64,000 bases of DNA, taken from contig NZ_BAAAHE010000045.1 of assembly GCF_039525035.1 (NCBI RefSeq), positions 1-64,000 of the forward strand. Direction: 5' to 3'. The position numbers were made by a program, and so were the translations under genes. A model generated the notes under the pieces. It searched no databases, was not told the origin of the DNA, and was given only the letters and a program-made list of their open reading frames with translations. Source of the DNA: Sporichthya brevicatena (GTDB lineage Bacteria > Actinomycetota > Actinomycetes > Sporichthyales > Sporichthyaceae). Positions 9,001-15,297 of the stretch are shown in pieces (within the stretch, counting starts at the first letter, position 1; every line of letters starts with the position of its first letter).

Positions 9001-9087
9001 CCCCGGCACCCGGACGACGTCATTGCTCGCGGTCTGCCGCAGCAGGTAGCGGTACCCGCTGCCGGCGGACATCGGCGAGATCGACAT
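6052..9087 (-). CDS. MobF-family conjugative relaxase/helicase (TraA-like)
   Basis: A 1011-residue two-part protein. The N-terminal relaxase has the Tyr pair at 35-36 (LVAYYAASG) and the three-His metal site His211, His222, His224 (FDHY...NLHTHLVV). The C-terminal part is a RecD/TraI-type superfamily I helicase: Walker A GPAGTGKT (574-581), Walker B LVIVDEAAM, and the late motif TIHRAQGRTAD. It nicks oriT and drives plasmid-type DNA transfer. The start ATG 9087 gives MSISPMSAGSGYRY, the normal N-terminus; a frame running to 9225 adds 46 unlikely residues. It is the first gene of the relaxase-xis-int operon. Confidence 0.93.
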   Translation of the reverse strand: MSISPMSAGSGYRYLLRQTASNDVVRVPGQELVAYYAASGNPPGTWIGAGLPGLGTGDGQDLPAGTTVTEEAMGRLFGSGHDPVTGERLGLAYPKFRTAAERIATHVARLPADLPELELIASVAAIESQEQARPVRTAVAGYDLTFTVPKSVSVLWAIGDQDVRHAVEGAHRDAVAAVLGVIEDRFLHTRIGDGSKIRVPARGAIAAAFDHYDTRAGDPNLHTHLVVANKVQGPDGRWRAVDGQVLFRAAVACSEIYDSTIADLLAAHLPVTFGYRDRGPRRTPAYEIEGIPDALLEAFSSRAAAITAHTQDLVATFTDSHGREPTRAEVLKLRQQATLATRPDKDIAPLAELRSRWAATAEAVTGTPVDAIVRDALTSANAGRASIVTTAPAIAATFPAAAGSDTAGVAEIPEVLLGRYAEATVAALAQRRATWTATNLLAEAARTTRALRQPSPGARMALLDAVVSAALDRCVALDPPAATTTPAHYIQHEMHGATAAAPEPAYSSWKVLAAEARLLDAHNDHMSAPVADTQSIEALAAARPLPGRPRLSAEQARAAVGIAASGRRLDLLLGPAGTGKTRALCALRAGWEHTHGAGTVIGLAPSAAAAAVLGASVGIDADTLAKWIHESGPATASGQAWQLRPGQLVIVDEAAMAPTAQLDLLVSQAVAAGAKVVAVGDQFQLGAVDAGGAFALLADEGHPVELERLHRFSEAWEAEATRQLRLGDPACLDAYAAHDRLHDGPVEAMVEKAYRAWADDCALGRDSVLLAIDRETVRALNDRARCDRIRWGVVDTQGEVSLHDGSRAGLGDVVVTRRNDRAIPSAGAHVRNGDRWRVTRVHTDGSLDAVPLGGDRGVAPELVRLPATYVRRDVELGYASTIHRAQGRTADSAHIVVGPGIGREPLYVGMTRGREANHAYVARDVGLGDTPEMTVRQVMSDILARRTVEPAATAELRRRWEQRIEASATTGLHAPHATDAQMRFRPSAPTGRRQPMQISHLDHEGPTRGGP

Positions 9088-9214
9088 CACCGTGGCCACC
9101 CCACCCGGCGTCCGCCCGCGCCAGCGGGCACGCCGGACCTCCCGGCGTATCCCTCTATGTGGGCGTCTTGGGGTAACCAAATCGACGGGAACCCCGGCGG
9201 AGTTGTCTCGGCTT

Positions 9215-9252
9215 GCACACCCCACCTGTGTGCGCGATCGCGTCTAGATCGC
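9215..9252. other. Candidate oriT: two adjacent inverted repeats
   Basis: In the 426-bp gap between the relaxase and MMPL genes are GCACAC-CCCACCT-GTGTGC (9215-9233) and, directly next to it, GCGATC-GCGTCTA-GATCGC (9234-9252). Both have 6-bp perfect arms and 7-base loops. Their place just upstream of a relaxase gene is typical of a nic region, but no nic site can be identified by eye. Confidence 0.4.
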
Positions 9253-9300
9253 CGACCTGGCGGTGCGCGGGCTCGGGACGAGCAAGAGGAGTGCTGCCCC

Positions 9301-9396
9301 TTCGACGACTTCGACGACTTCGACGACCTCGACGACCTCGACGACCTCGACGACCTCGACCTCGACCTCGACCTCGACCTCGACCTCGACCTCGAC
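9301..9396. repeat. Tandem repeat tract (TTCGACGAC)3 (CTCGACGAC)3 (CTCGAC)7
   Basis: 96 bp of uninterrupted short tandem repeats that change from 9-bp to 6-bp units. On the plus strand it would read Phe/Leu-Asp repeats; on the minus strand Ser-Arg repeats. Neither frame continues into a convincing protein. It lies between the candidate oriT and the MMPL 3' end. The rest of the gap 9088-9513 shows no gene. Confidence 0.85.
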
Positions 9397-9513
9397 GAGC
9401 AGCGTCCCGGCGAAGTCACGTGACTGATGGCGAGTACGCGGTTAGGCGTGAATGTCGGAGGAGGGCCGGCGCGGTGTGGACGGTTGCCGTCGCGAGTCGC
9501 GCGGATGCGTTGG

Positions 9514-12500
9514 TCAGCTGCAGGTTTGGGCGGGCCGTCTGCGCGGTGAGCGGGTGCGTGTCCAGTCTTTGGGCGCTTCGGTCAGTGCCATCTGCTCGAC
9601 GAGCCGGAGTGTTTGTGGGGCTGCGGCGTGCTGCCCGGCCGCGGAGTCGTCGCGCGCCGGGGCATTCAGCAGTGTCATCGAGGCCGTGGCGGTAAAGGTG
9701 ATGCCTTGGTAGGTGCCACGCAGCTCCTGCTGGTCGGCGGCGGGCATGCCGAGCGCCGCAACCCAGCAGGTGCGCTGGTTCTGGGTGCCGGTGACGTCAC
9801 CAGACATCTTGGTCTTTCGCTCCACGACGTAGCAGGTGATGCGTTGCCCCTCGACCTCGACCGAGCGGGCGCCAGTCACGGTCGAGCTGGTCTCGCCGCG
9901 GGTGCCGCCCGCTTTCCAGCGGCTGGTCCAGGTGTCGCCGATGCGGATCGGGGTTCGGATGAGCTGTTGGGGGGTGTCGAAGGTTCCTCCATAGGACAGG
10001 CCGAGGGCGCTGGCTTTGAGGTTGATCGCGTCGACCGATCCGGGGCCGTAACGGCGGGTTTCGTCGGTGGTGGCGAAGCTGGTTTCGGTGTGGACGCCGA
10101 ATTCGGGGCGGTCGGCGGTGCCCCCGGTGCGTGTGACGACGGCGTCGGCGTCCTCAGCAAAGGGCTGTGCGGACCCGGCGGCGCCGACCTTGCGCTGTCC
10201 TTCCACGCGATAGGTCCAGCTTCCTTCGGCTGGGGGTGTGATCGATGCCGGGGCTGACGCGCCCGGCGTTCTCTGGGGCGGCCTCGCCTCCGGCGTCGGG
10301 GTCGCCCCGTTGTTCTGAGTGTTGGCGGACGCCTTCGGGGACCGGCTCGGCTGCGGTTGGGGTTTGGCCGTACCGGGTGACGGCGTGGTCTTGACGGGAC
10401 CGCCGCCCGTGGCGGGCGAGGCAGGCGCCGCCGCTGTTGACGCGCGTTCGGCTGGGACCTGGACCACGCCGAGGTCCTCGCGGACGGCGAAGGCGAAGCC
10501 GGGGAGGGCAACGGCGAGGGCAAGCAGTCCGGCGGCGGATCCGGCGACCGCCAGCCGCGGCCGGAACCCGGTGCGGGTCAGGCCCGTCGACGGCCAGAAG
10601 GCGTACCGGCCAAGCAGGACGGTGGCGGCCGGGACCATCAAGGTGCGGACGACGAAGGTGTCGATGAGGACGCCGATGGCGACGCCGAAGCCGATCTGAC
10701 GCACGCTCGGGAGCGGGGTGATCAGCAATGCGGCGAAGGTTCCCGCCAACACGAACCCGGCGGCGGTGATGGTGGGACCGGTGCTGACCAGCGCGTGGGT
10801 GGTGGCGTCGCGGACGGTGCGTCCGCCGTCGAGTTCTTCGCGGATGCGTCCGACGATGAAAATGTTGTAGTCCGACCCGAGGGCGATGAGCATGACGAAG
10901 AGCAGGATCGGCAGGTAGAACGCGAGCCCCTGCTCGCCGAGCAGTCCTTGGAACACGAGCGTCGTGATGCCGATGGCGGCGAGCATCGAGAGCAGCACGC
11001 TGAACAGCAGGTAGAGCGGCGCGATCACCGAGCGCACCAGCAGGGCGAGGACGATCATGATCAGCGCGATGACGAGCGCGCCGACCGTCTTCAGGTCGCC
11101 GTTGATCAGGGTGTCGATGTCGGCGAAGTAGGCGCTCGGCCCGCCGATGGCGATCCGGGCATCGGTGACCTCGCTTCCCGCGAGCGCTCCCGCGGTGATC
11201 TCGTCGAGTCCTCGGACCGAGGTGAGGACATCGTGGGCGTAGGGGCTGTGGTCGAAGGCGACCACGATGCGGCTGGTTCGACCGTCGGCGGAGAGGAAGT
11301 AGTCCAGACGCTGAGTGAACTTGGGGTATTGGCGCAGCAGGTCGCCGCTGAGGCGCAAGCCCTCGGGTGAGGACAACGCCGCGACCAGCGGGCCGACATC
11401 GGTGCGGTTCGGGTCGATCCCGAGGGCGCGTAAGTCGGTGGTGCCGCCGGTGAACTCGGCGAGGGTCTTGGTGGTGAGTGGTGCGCCGGCCGGTTGCGTG
11501 ACCGAGCGGACCTCCGCCACACCCGGCACCGCGCGGAGGCGGTCCGTCAGCTTGTCGATCGCGGCGAGACGATCAGCGGCCAGCAGGGACTTTTCTGCCG
11601 AGACGACGACGAACGCCGGCGCGAGCGCACCCGGCGGGTAGTGCTCGGCCAGCAGGTCAAAACCCTGCCGGGCTCCGGCATCGGCGGGCAGTTCGGCGGG
11701 CAGGTCGAAAGAGGTCTTGGTCTGGCTGGCGGCGGCGGCCGGTACGGCCAGCACGGCCACGCTGACCAGCAACACGGCGACCGGGCGACGGCCCACGAGG
11801 TCGGCCACCCGCCGCCACCGCTGCTCCGCTCGGTCCGCCCCAGCTGCATCAGGCCGCGACGGCCAGAACACCGCCCGCCCAGCCAGACGCATCAGCGCGG
11901 GAGTCAGGGTGAGGGAAGCGAGGCCGGTGACCGCTACCGCCAGACCCAGGATCGGACCAAAGGAGTGGACGATCCCGAGCTCGGCGGCGAGGAACGCGAA
12001 GAAGCCCACACTGACGGTCACCGCAGACGCCACGACCGTGGGGGACACAGCGGATGTCGCCCGGGCCAGCCGAGAGACCGTGCCCGACTCGGAAGGGGTC
12101 CGCGTCTCCTCTCGGTAGCGGGACAGGACGAACATCGCGTAGTCGGTGCCGGCCCCGAAGGCCATCACGATCATGAAGGTCTCGGAGAGGCTGTGCACTT
12201 CAAGCCCGGCCTCGGCCAGGTAGCCGGCCAGCCCACGGGAGACCAGGAAGGCGCATCCGATCGTGGCCAACGAGATCAGCGGCGCCACGACCGAGCGGTA
12301 GACCGCGACCAGGATCAGCAGCACCAGGATGATCGTGGCGACCGCTGTCTTGTCGAAGGCCTCAACCGTCGCCTTTGCCTGGTCGGCTCCGAGCGCGGCG
12401 AGGCCGGTGACCTTGATCTGCAGGCCAGGCGGTCCGGTCGAGTTGACGTAGTCGCGCAGGAAACTGACGGTGCGTTCGGAGGAGACAGTGAAGATCTGGG

Positions 12501-12909
12501 CCTTGATGCTGACGATGATCAGTTCGGCTGCGCCGTCGGCCGAACGCAAAACCGGCGCGAGCTCAGGCGCGGACGCCGCCGTCTGCACGCTCTTGACGTA
12601 AGGCGCCGCCTGGGGCGAACGCAGGAAGTCCCCAACGCCCGCGATGTACTGATGATCGGCCGCTGTCAGCCCACCGTCGCGGGCCAGCACGATGACGGCC
12701 GGGTCCCGGGTCGGGTCGTCCGGGAAGGCGGCCCGCAGAAGCGCGTCGGCCTGGCCGGAGGGCGCGGAGGCCGGGACGAACGCCGTCTGGTCGGCGGTGC
12801 CGAGGTCGCGCACGCTCGGCGCGGTGAGCGTGAGCCACACCGTGCCGACGATCCAGACCAACGCCATCGGCCAGGCCCAGCGCTCGACGAAGCGGGCACC
12901 CGACCTCAC
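9514..12909 (-). CDS. MMPL-family exporter with C-terminal extracytoplasmic domain
   Basis: A 1131-residue RND-type MMPL transporter. Two repeats, each one TM, a large outer loop and a bundle of TMs, are visible. The proton-relay Asp-Tyr pairs occur in FGAGTDYAMFV and LGSDYNIFIV. Unlike usual MMPL proteins (700-800 aa), it continues after an extra TM (LAVAGSAAGLLALAVALPGF, about residue 785) into a Pro/Ala/Thr linker and a folded C-terminal part of about 250 residues. That part has a Cys pair (ITCYVVE, RTCWVAAL) and would sit outside the membrane. The GTG start overlaps the tetR stop (GTGA). Probable cargo of the mobile element for export of a lipid or toxic compound; the substrate is unknown. 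Confidence 0.88.
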   Translation of the reverse strand: MRSGARFVERWAWPMALVWIVGTVWLTLTAPSVRDLGTADQTAFVPASAPSGQADALLRAAFPDDPTRDPAVIVLARDGGLTAADHQYIAGVGDFLRSPQAAPYVKSVQTAASAPELAPVLRSADGAAELIIVSIKAQIFTVSSERTVSFLRDYVNSTGPPGLQIKVTGLAALGADQAKATVEAFDKTAVATIILVLLILVAVYRSVVAPLISLATIGCAFLVSRGLAGYLAEAGLEVHSLSETFMIVMAFGAGTDYAMFVLSRYREETRTPSESGTVSRLARATSAVSPTVVASAVTVSVGFFAFLAAELGIVHSFGPILGLAVAVTGLASLTLTPALMRLAGRAVFWPSRPDAAGADRAEQRWRRVADLVGRRPVAVLLVSVAVLAVPAAAASQTKTSFDLPAELPADAGARQGFDLLAEHYPPGALAPAFVVVSAEKSLLAADRLAAIDKLTDRLRAVPGVAEVRSVTQPAGAPLTTKTLAEFTGGTTDLRALGIDPNRTDVGPLVAALSSPEGLRLSGDLLRQYPKFTQRLDYFLSADGRTSRIVVAFDHSPYAHDVLTSVRGLDEITAGALAGSEVTDARIAIGGPSAYFADIDTLINGDLKTVGALVIALIMIVLALLVRSVIAPLYLLFSVLLSMLAAIGITTLVFQGLLGEQGLAFYLPILLFVMLIALGSDYNIFIVGRIREELDGGRTVRDATTHALVSTGPTITAAGFVLAGTFAALLITPLPSVRQIGFGVAIGVLIDTFVVRTLMVPAATVLLGRYAFWPSTGLTRTGFRPRLAVAGSAAGLLALAVALPGFAFAVREDLGVVQVPAERASTAAAPASPATGGGPVKTTPSPGTAKPQPQPSRSPKASANTQNNGATPTPEARPPQRTPGASAPASITPPAEGSWTYRVEGQRKVGAAGSAQPFAEDADAVVTRTGGTADRPEFGVHTETSFATTDETRRYGPGSVDAINLKASALGLSYGGTFDTPQQLIRTPIRIGDTWTSRWKAGGTRGETSSTVTGARSVEVEGQRITCYVVERKTKMSGDVTGTQNQRTCWVAALGMPAADQQELRGTYQGITFTATASMTLLNAPARDDSAAGQHAAAPQTLRLVEQMALTEAPKDWTRTRSPRRRPAQTCS

Positions 12910-13490
12910 GGCCGGGGCTCCAGCCCGCCCAGCAGCAGATTGACGAGCGAGTCGGACATCGCTTCGGGCTCCAGTTCGGCCCCGACAACCAGCGCCTGCA
13001 GTGCGGCGATGATGACGGCGCCGAACAACGCCGAGGCCGTCGCCACGGGATCACCGACGGAGCGCAAGGAGCCATCGGCCGCGCCCTCTTCCAGCACCGC
13101 GATCACGGGCACGTGGAAAACCGGGAACAGCTCAGCGACTGTCTCCGACAGTTGGCCGGCCTGTTCCAGGTTGCCGATCAGCACACGGCAGGCCTCGGGA
13201 TGCTCGACCACGGTCTGCACGACGCCGCGAATGACGGCATCCAGCCGATCGCGGGCCGTCCCAGGCTCGGTGGTCGCCTCCTTGATCGCCATCTCGAGAT
13301 GGCCGATGGTCGAGTGCATCAACCAGCCGAGCACGGCGTCCTTGCCGCGGAAGTGGTAGTAGAGCGTCGCTCGGGGGACGCCGGAAGCGGCCACCAAGTC
13401 GTCCATCCGCGTCGCGCCGAAGCCCTTACGGATGAACACCTCGGCCAGCGACCGGGCCGAGTTCAGCAACCACGCGGGTTGGGGGCGCAC
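12906..13490 (-). CDS. TetR-family regulator of the MMPL exporter
   Basis: A 194-residue TetR repressor with an N-terminal HTH: ATRMDDLVAASGVPRATLYYHFRGKDAVL, typical of the family, then a helical ligand domain (TetR_C-like). The open frame can begin at GTG 13490. An in-frame ATG at 13520 is followed after MTSKIQG by a TGA, so the natural start may have been interrupted, or the GTG is used by reinitiation. The gene overlaps the exporter start by 4 bases, so the two form one operon. The inverted repeat TTGGACGT-T-ACGTCCAA just upstream is the likely autoregulatory operator. Confidence 0.9.
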   Translation of the reverse strand: MRPQPAWLLNSARSLAEVFIRKGFGATRMDDLVAASGVPRATLYYHFRGKDAVLGWLMHSTIGHLEMAIKEATTEPGTARDRLDAVIRGVVQTVVEHPEACRVLIGNLEQAGQLSETVAELFPVFHVPVIAVLEEGAADGSLRSVGDPVATASALFGAVIIAALQALVVGAELEPEAMSDSLVNLLLGGLEPRP

Positions 13491-13509
13491 GGCTCGTCAG
13501 CCCTGGATC

Positions 13510-13539
13510 TTGGACGTCATGATTGGACGTTACGTCCAA
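13510..13539 (-). promoter_or_regulatory. TetR operator with three half-sites
   Basis: A perfect inverted repeat TTGGACGT-T-ACGTCCAA (13523-13539), plus a third copy of TTGGACGT at 13510-13517 in direct orientation, 13 bp from the first. It sits at the 5' end of the tetR-MMPL operon and covers the possible ATG at 13520. Confidence 0.7.
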
Positions 13540-13621
13540 ACTCAACATCTAACAAGGGCACCGTGCAAGCTGGTCACGGCGGTCCGCCTACTCCGGCTGC
13601 GCCGACCGCTTCCTGGGCGCT

Positions 13622-13642
13622 TCCGTCTCATTTCCCGTCTCA
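13622..13642 (+). repeat. Right arm-type repeats (integrase binding candidates)
   Basis: TCCGTCTCA at 13622-13630 and CCCGTCTCA at 13634-13642, start-to-start 12 bp, matching the left-end pair at 3915-3935 in orientation and spacing, and extending to TTCGTC against TTTGTC downstream. Confidence 0.65.
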
Positions 13643-13737
13643 TTCGTCGGCGTCCGAAGCCGTCCGGCGGGGTCCAAGCGCCGCGATTTCACGCTCAGGA
13701 GGCCTTCACGGACCTCCCCGAACAGGCCCGGCCAGAG

Positions 13738-13803
13738 TTGGAAAGCGTGTTGGGGGCAACCCCTCACGAGTTCAAATCTCGTATCCTCCGCCGACTGAGC
13801 AGC
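13738..13803 (+). repeat. Right attachment site (attR), 3' remnant of tRNA-Ser
   Basis: 56 bp identical to 3804-3859, then 9 of 10 further bases identical. It holds only the tRNA from the anticodon loop to the 3' end, so it is not a working tRNA gene. It is the original chromosomal 3' half displaced by integration. Confidence 0.93.
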
Positions 13804-13837
13804 GAAGGCCGGGCGTCCACCGTGACGCCCGGCCTTC
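13804..13837. terminator. Terminator hairpin after attR
   Basis: GAAGGCCGGGCGTC (13804-13817) pairs perfectly with GACGCCCGGCCTTC (13824-13837), loop CACCGT. Probably the ancestral tRNA-Ser terminator; it also lies just past the vapC stop on the minus strand. There is no strong T-run. Confidence 0.65.
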
Positions 13838-13850
13838 GGAGTCTCGCGGC

Positions 13851-14255
13851 TCAGGACTGGTCGAGCGGCCCGACCAGGACCTCGGCGCGGGCGCCGGGGA
13901 CGTTGCGCAGTCGCCCGTCGAAGGTGATCAGCGGTGCGCCGACCTGCTCCGCGAGGGCCAGGTAGGACGCGTCGTAGGCCGTGGCGTTGCGGCGCAGTTC
14001 CCAGACCCGGGCCGCCAGCAGTTCGTAGGGCCACAACCCGAGGTCGAGGTCCAGCAGGTCCCGGTGGGCGAGGGCGGCCTGATCCGAACTGATCAGCTCG
14101 GCCGCGGCGTGCCGGCGGAGGACGTTCGCCGTCTCGAACAGCACGAGGTGAGGAGCGACCAGCGGTCCGCGCCCGATCGCGTCGACGACCCATGCGCCGG
14201 CCGGTCCGGCATCGGTCAGCAACGCGACCAGAGCGGACGCGTCGACCACCTTCAC
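13851..14255 (-). CDS. VapC-like PIN-domain toxin
   Basis: A 134-residue PIN-domain protein. The acidic active-site residues are visible in VKVVDASALVALL (Asp5), LFETANVLRR (Glu), YDASYLALAEQ (Asp) and LITFDGRL (Asp). PIN toxins cleave RNA, often tRNA. The start is the GTG at 14255 that overlaps the vapB stop (GTGA); a long frame running upstream of it is a shadow. The pair lies immediately outside the right end of the mobile element. The N-terminal Asp-Ala-Ser and central Asp-Ala-Ser/Tyr patterns match VapC of mycobacteria. Confidence 0.9.
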   Translation of the reverse strand: MKVVDASALVALLTDAGPAGAWVVDAIGRGPLVAPHLVLFETANVLRRHAAAELISSDQAALAHRDLLDLDLGLWPYELLAARVWELRRNATAYDASYLALAEQVGAPLITFDGRLRNVPGARAEVLVGPLDQS

Positions 14256-14488
14256 CGGCGGTCCTGGTCCAACTCCGCGACGACGTACGCCATGTCGACC
14301 CGGGTGCCGGTCTCGGCCACGCGAGAGCGCGCCCGCGCGATGACGTCGGGGAGCGACGGCCGGGAGGCGGTCTCGATCAGGTGCGCCCGCAGGTACTCCT
14401 GCAGGCTCTGGCCCGCGCCGGCGGCCCGAGCGGCCAGCACGTCGCGGACCTCGTCGGGAACGTTCCGAATGGTGATGGCCACGCTCAT
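14252..14488 (-). CDS. VapB-like antitoxin
   Basis: A 78-residue antitoxin. The N-terminus MSVAITIRNVPDEVRDVLAARAA is a ribbon-helix-helix (FitA/VapB type) DNA-binding motif, followed by GQSLQEYLRAHLIE and a C-terminal toxin-wrapping tail. The start ATG 14488 is chosen because the RHH motif begins there; upstream codons of the frame are not family-like. It overlaps vapC by 4 bases, so antitoxin and toxin are coupled. Expected to neutralize VapC and repress its own promoter. Confidence 0.87.
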   Translation of the reverse strand: MSVAITIRNVPDEVRDVLAARAAGAGQSLQEYLRAHLIETASRPSLPDVIARARSRVAETGTRVDMAYVVAELDQDRR

Positions 14489-14561
14489 GCCTGCACAATA
14501 GCTGCACTGCAGGCGTTTCGCAGCTCCACCCGTTGTCGCCACCCGGTGCAAGGCTGGGGTG

Positions 14562-15296
14562 ATGACGGAGATCGCGGACCGGTCGGTGACCGGTGTTCGG
14601 TGCCGGGACCTGGACGTCCGGCAGGCGGGGTTCTGGAACATCCGGATGCGGGACACCTGGATTCAGGACGTCGAGATCGACGGCGACGTCGAGAACCTCC
14701 GCATCAACGGCATCGACGTCGGGCCCCTGATCGAGGCCGAACTCGACCGGCGGTACCCGCTGCGGCCCAAGATGCGCCCGACCGACCTCGCCGGGTTCTC
14801 CGAGGCCGTGGACATCCTGGAGACGCTGTGGGCGCGCACGGTCGCGCGGGCGCGGGCCCTGCCGCCGGAACTGCTCCACGAGCGGGTCGACGGCGAGTGG
14901 TCGTTCGTCCAGACGCTGCGTCACCTGCTGTTCGCGACCGACATCTGGATCAGCCGCGCGCTCCTCGGCAACCCACGGCCCTGGCACCCCCTCGGGCTGC
15001 CGTTCGAGGAGATGGAGCCCCATCCGGAGATCCCGGTCGCCCACGACGCCCGGCCCGACCTCGACGAGGTCCTCCCCCTCCGCGCCGAGCGGTACGCCCT
15101 CCTCCGCCGCGTGCTGGAGGACCTCACCCCCGAAGGCCTCGCCGCCACGACCGAGCCCGTCGAGGGGCCCGGTTACCCGCCGGCCGGCCGGTATCCCGTC
15201 GCCAAGTGCCTGACGACCGTCCTCAACGAGGAATGGCAGCACCGCCTCTACGCGGAGCGGGATCTCGACGCCCTCGAAGCGCGGCAGGCCGGCTGA
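14562..15296 (+). CDS. DinB-superfamily protein with N-terminal pentapeptide-like segment
   Basis: A 244-residue protein. The first 55 residues contain strand repeats like a short pentapeptide coil (VRCRDLDVRQAGFWNIRMRD, then IDGDVENLRINGIDVG). The rest is a DinB/MDMPI four-helix bundle with metal-site His candidates in TLRHLLFATDIW and EEWQHRLYAERDL. DinB-fold proteins include thiol-dependent (mycothiol/bacillithiol) transferases, so a detoxification role is possible but not proven. ATG 14562 is preceded directly by a GTG that could also start it. It converges on the tetR gene, with one base between the stops. Confidence 0.8.
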   Translation: MTEIADRSVTGVRCRDLDVRQAGFWNIRMRDTWIQDVEIDGDVENLRINGIDVGPLIEAELDRRYPLRPKMRPTDLAGFSEAVDILETLWARTVARARALPPELLHERVDGEWSFVQTLRHLLFATDIWISRALLGNPRPWHPLGLPFEEMEPHPEIPVAHDARPDLDEVLPLRAERYALLRRVLEDLTPEGLAATTEPVEGPGYPPAGRYPVAKCLTTVLNEEWQHRLYAERDLDALEARQAG

Positions 15297-15297
15297 C

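Larger units (their letters stand above)
3804..13793. mobile_element. Integrative mobilizable element in tRNA-Ser(GGA)
   Basis: About 10 kb bounded by the 56-bp direct repeats. Contents in order: attL, a terminator hairpin, left arm-type repeats, a DUF433-DUF5615 toxin-antitoxin pair, tyrosine integrase, excisionase, MobF relaxase (the last three in one overlapping minus-strand operon), a candidate oriT with a GAC-based tandem tract, an MMPL exporter with its TetR regulator, right arm-type repeats and attR. No FtsK/TraB, VirB4 or other transfer-channel gene is present, so it should depend on a helper conjugative element. The class 'IME' is therefore an inference from content; the boundaries are seen directly. 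Confidence 0.9.

Noticed and set aside
9088-9225. N-terminal extension of the relaxase
   Set aside because: The MobF N-terminus starts at MSISPMSAG (9087); the extra 46 residues are Arg-rich and unlike the family.
9087-9419. Minus-strand frame of 110 codons with Ser-Arg repeats that ends on the relaxase start
   Set aside because: The TGATG overlap is tempting, but the Ser-Arg run comes from the DNA tandem tract and the rest crosses the candidate oriT without protein-like pattern.
13738-13793. Second tRNA-Ser gene
   Set aside because: Only the part from anticodon loop to 3' end is present; there is no 5' acceptor strand or D arm, so it is attR.
3804-13793. Prophage
   Set aside because: No capsid, terminase, tail or lysis gene; the relaxase points to conjugative mobilization.
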